A stretch of 6,308 nucleotides of DNA from contig CANJOX010000191.1 in NCBI GenBank assembly GCA_947475795.1, positions 1 to 6,308 of the forward strand. Direction: 5' to 3'. The DNA comes from Gemmatimonadota bacterium (GTDB taxonomy: Bacteria; Gemmatimonadota; Gemmatimonadetes; Gemmatimonadales; Gemmatimonadaceae). The position numbers were made by a program, and so were the translations under genes. A model generated the notes under the pieces. It did not search any database. It was given only the letters and a program-made list of their open reading frames with translations, and was not told the origin of the DNA. Of this stretch, positions 4,944 through 6,308 are shown one piece after another. Every line of letters begins with the position of its first letter. The first letter of the stretch is position 1.

Positions 4944-6308
4944 GTGCTCACACTCCGCGCCGCCGCCCAACTGCTCGCGCAGGCCGACTCCCGGTCCGCG
5001 CTGCGCCCCATCGCCCACGCCATGGGTTTCACCGCACCCGCCATCCGGATCGCGACCCACGACCGCAGTCCGCTTCGACTGGACGCACTCGTGACCAGCG
5101 CCGACCTGCGGCACGGCCCGGACACCCTGCGCCTGCTCTGCGCCGAACTCGCCCCACCCACCGACCTCGCCGCCGCCGCCGACCCGCGCGAACTCACCCG
5201 ACGGCTCGCCCTCACGCTCCTGCAACAAGCCCCCGCGCGCCACTGGTGCCTGGTCACGCTCGATGCCCGCCAGCGCACGCTCTGCATCGCCACGGTCCAG
5301 CCCCACGCCAACGGACCGCGCATCGCCGCCCTCCGCATCGACCGCGCGCGCGTGGTCGACTCCGACGCCGACACGCTCCGCACGCTCGCGGCGGTGACGG
5401 AGCCGTCGGCCCTGCTGCGCCACGCCCGCTTCACCGACATCCTGCGACGGGACGCGCTGTCCAACCGGTTCTACGGCGTGCTCGAACGCGCCGTCAGCAC
5501 GCTCGCGACCGACGCCACGGGCACCGCCTCACCGGCGGAACGCCGCGAACTGGCGCTGCTCTGCACCTCGCGCTGCCTCTTCCTGGCGTTCCTCGAAGCG
5601 AAGGGCTGGCTCGACCATCGCCTCGACTTTCTCATGCACCACACCACCGCCCAGCTCGAACGCGGTGGGCACCTCCACCAGCGCCTGCTGCGCCCGCTCT
5701 TCTTCGGCACGCTCAACACGCCGCGCCGCGACCGCGCACCCGCCGCCCGCGCCTTCGGAGCGGTGCCGTTTCTCAACGGCGGTCTCTTCTCGCCCACTCC
5801 CCTCGAACGCCGGCACCGCACGCTCCGCTTCTCCGATGACGCCGTCACGCACCTTATCGGCTCCGTGCTCGATCGCCATCGCTTCACCGCGCACGAGGAT
5901 TCGGCCGCCTGGTCGGAAGCCGCGGTCGATCCGGAAATGCTCGGCCGCGCCTTCGAATCACTCATGGCCACCGACGAACGCCGCAGCTCGGGCGCGTTCT
6001 ACACGCCGCCCGCACTGGTCGATCACGTGGTGCGCGATGCCCTGCACACCGCCCTCCCCGGTCTCCCCGCCGATGCCCTCGACGACACCCGCGTCGCACC
6101 ACACGACAACGCGCCACTCGCCCTCCCCGCCGCCACGCTGCATGCCCTCAATCACCTGCGCATCCTCGATCCGGCCTGCGGGTCCGGCGCCTTCCTCGTG
6201 CACACACTGGAACGCCTCGCCGCCCTGCACCAACGCGTCGATCCCACGGTCGCCACACACCACATCCGCCGCCGCCTGCTCACCCACGGCATCTTCGGCG
6301 TCGATCGC
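4944..6308 (+). CDS. N6-adenine DNA methyltransferase, type IIG/PglX-like, N-terminal part (cut by right edge)
   Basis: An open frame of 455 codons runs from GTG 4944 to the edge without a stop. It is missed if only ATG starts are considered. The visible part is the region before and at the start of a gamma-class N6-adenine methylase. In order: an unrecognised N-terminal region (1-165); a helical segment with LALLCTSRCLFLAFLEAKGWLD (about 203-223, Lys220); LRPLFFGTLN (249-258); FLNGGLF (276-282); VDPEMLGRAFESLM (328-341); motif X GAFYTP (350-355); the AdoMet-binding motif I DPACGSGAF (409-417); and GIFGVD with Asp454, the likely ribose-binding acidic residue of motif II. Catalytic motif IV (NPPY/F) and any target-recognition domain would lie beyond the window. 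The order fits Eco57I-type IIG enzymes, BREX PglX and DISARM DrmMI; I cannot tell which. No D-ExK nuclease motif is visible in the N-terminus. The start is supported by TACGAT 6 nt upstream. Confidence 0.87.
   Translation, partial: MLTLRAAAQLLAQADSRSALRPIAHAMGFTAPAIRIATHDRSPLRLDALVTSADLRHGPDTLRLLCAELAPPTDLAAAADPRELTRRLALTLLQQAPARHWCLVTLDARQRTLCIATVQPHANGPRIAALRIDRARVVDSDADTLRTLAAVTEPSALLRHARFTDILRRDALSNRFYGVLERAVSTLATDATGTASPAERRELALLCTSRCLFLAFLEAKGWLDHRLDFLMHHTTAQLERGGHLHQRLLRPLFFGTLNTPRRDRAPAARAFGAVPFLNGGLFSPTPLERRHRTLRFSDDAVTHLIGSVLDRHRFTAHEDSAAWSEAAVDPEMLGRAFESLMATDERRSSGAFYTPPALVDHVVRDALHTALPGLPADALDDTRVAPHDNAPLALPAATLHALNHLRILDPACGSGAFLVHTLERLAALHQRVDPTVATHHIRRRLLTHGIFGVDR

Noticed and set aside
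5592..5612. Glu218-Ala-Lys220 in the methyltransferase as an ExK nuclease motif
   Set aside because: It lies in a helical Leu/Phe-rich segment that I recall as conserved in large N6-adenine methylases (KGWL), without an upstream acidic strand motif.
5246..5839. Plus-strand ATG open frame inside the methyltransferase
   Set aside because: It is a shifted frame with Pro/Arg/His-rich translation. The GTG-initiated frame carries all the methylase motifs.
5471..6287. Minus-strand open frames opposite the methyltransferase
   Set aside because: They are antisense shadows with no domain signal. The coding strand is fixed by GAFYTP and DPACGSG.

Overview
The window is very GC-rich, with strongly G/C-ending codons and almost no recognisable Shine-Dalgarno sequences. 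It looks like ordinary bacterial chromosome. The gene mix (CrtQ/HpnB-like glycosyltransferase, long-chain chromate transporter, D-amino acid aminotransferase), the GC content and the apparently leaderless starts would suit Gemmatimonadota or a similar high-GC Gram-negative lineage. That assignment is inference; no marker gene is present.

Layout from left to right. (1) A leftward operon at 1-1450: an LD-carboxypeptidase (peptidase S66), a single-domain rhodanese one base downstream of it, and perhaps the first codons of a third gene running off the left edge. (2) A 111-bp divergent promoter region. (3) A rightward membrane-anchored family 2 glycosyltransferase (1562-2749) resembling CrtQ/HpnB. 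(4) An 11-bp perfect hairpin at the convergent junction, probably a shared terminator. (5) A leftward pair: D-amino acid aminotransferase (2775-3620), preceded on its strand by a chromate transporter (3658-4851). (6) A 92-bp divergent promoter region carrying a 7-bp dyad. (7) A rightward gene starting at GTG 4944 and open to the right edge (455 residues visible). It is the N-terminal part of an N6-adenine DNA methyltransferase of the type IIG / BREX PglX-like group.

How the genes relate. The LD-carboxypeptidase (murein tetrapeptide trimming) and the D-amino acid aminotransferase (D-Ala/D-Glu) both touch peptidoglycan D-amino acid metabolism but lie in separate operons. The glycosyltransferase probably glycosylates a lipid or carotenoid at the membrane. 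Chromate transport is an independent function. The methyltransferase is the most interesting gene: it may be the first gene of a defence or restriction locus whose remainder lies beyond the window.

Three of the genes that open a transcription unit (LD-carboxypeptidase, chromate transporter, methyltransferase) have TACGNT, a plausible -10 box, 5-6 nt before the start codon and no ribosome binding site. This suggests leaderless mRNAs and supports the starts chosen here. I found no tRNA, rRNA, CRISPR array or insertion sequence.
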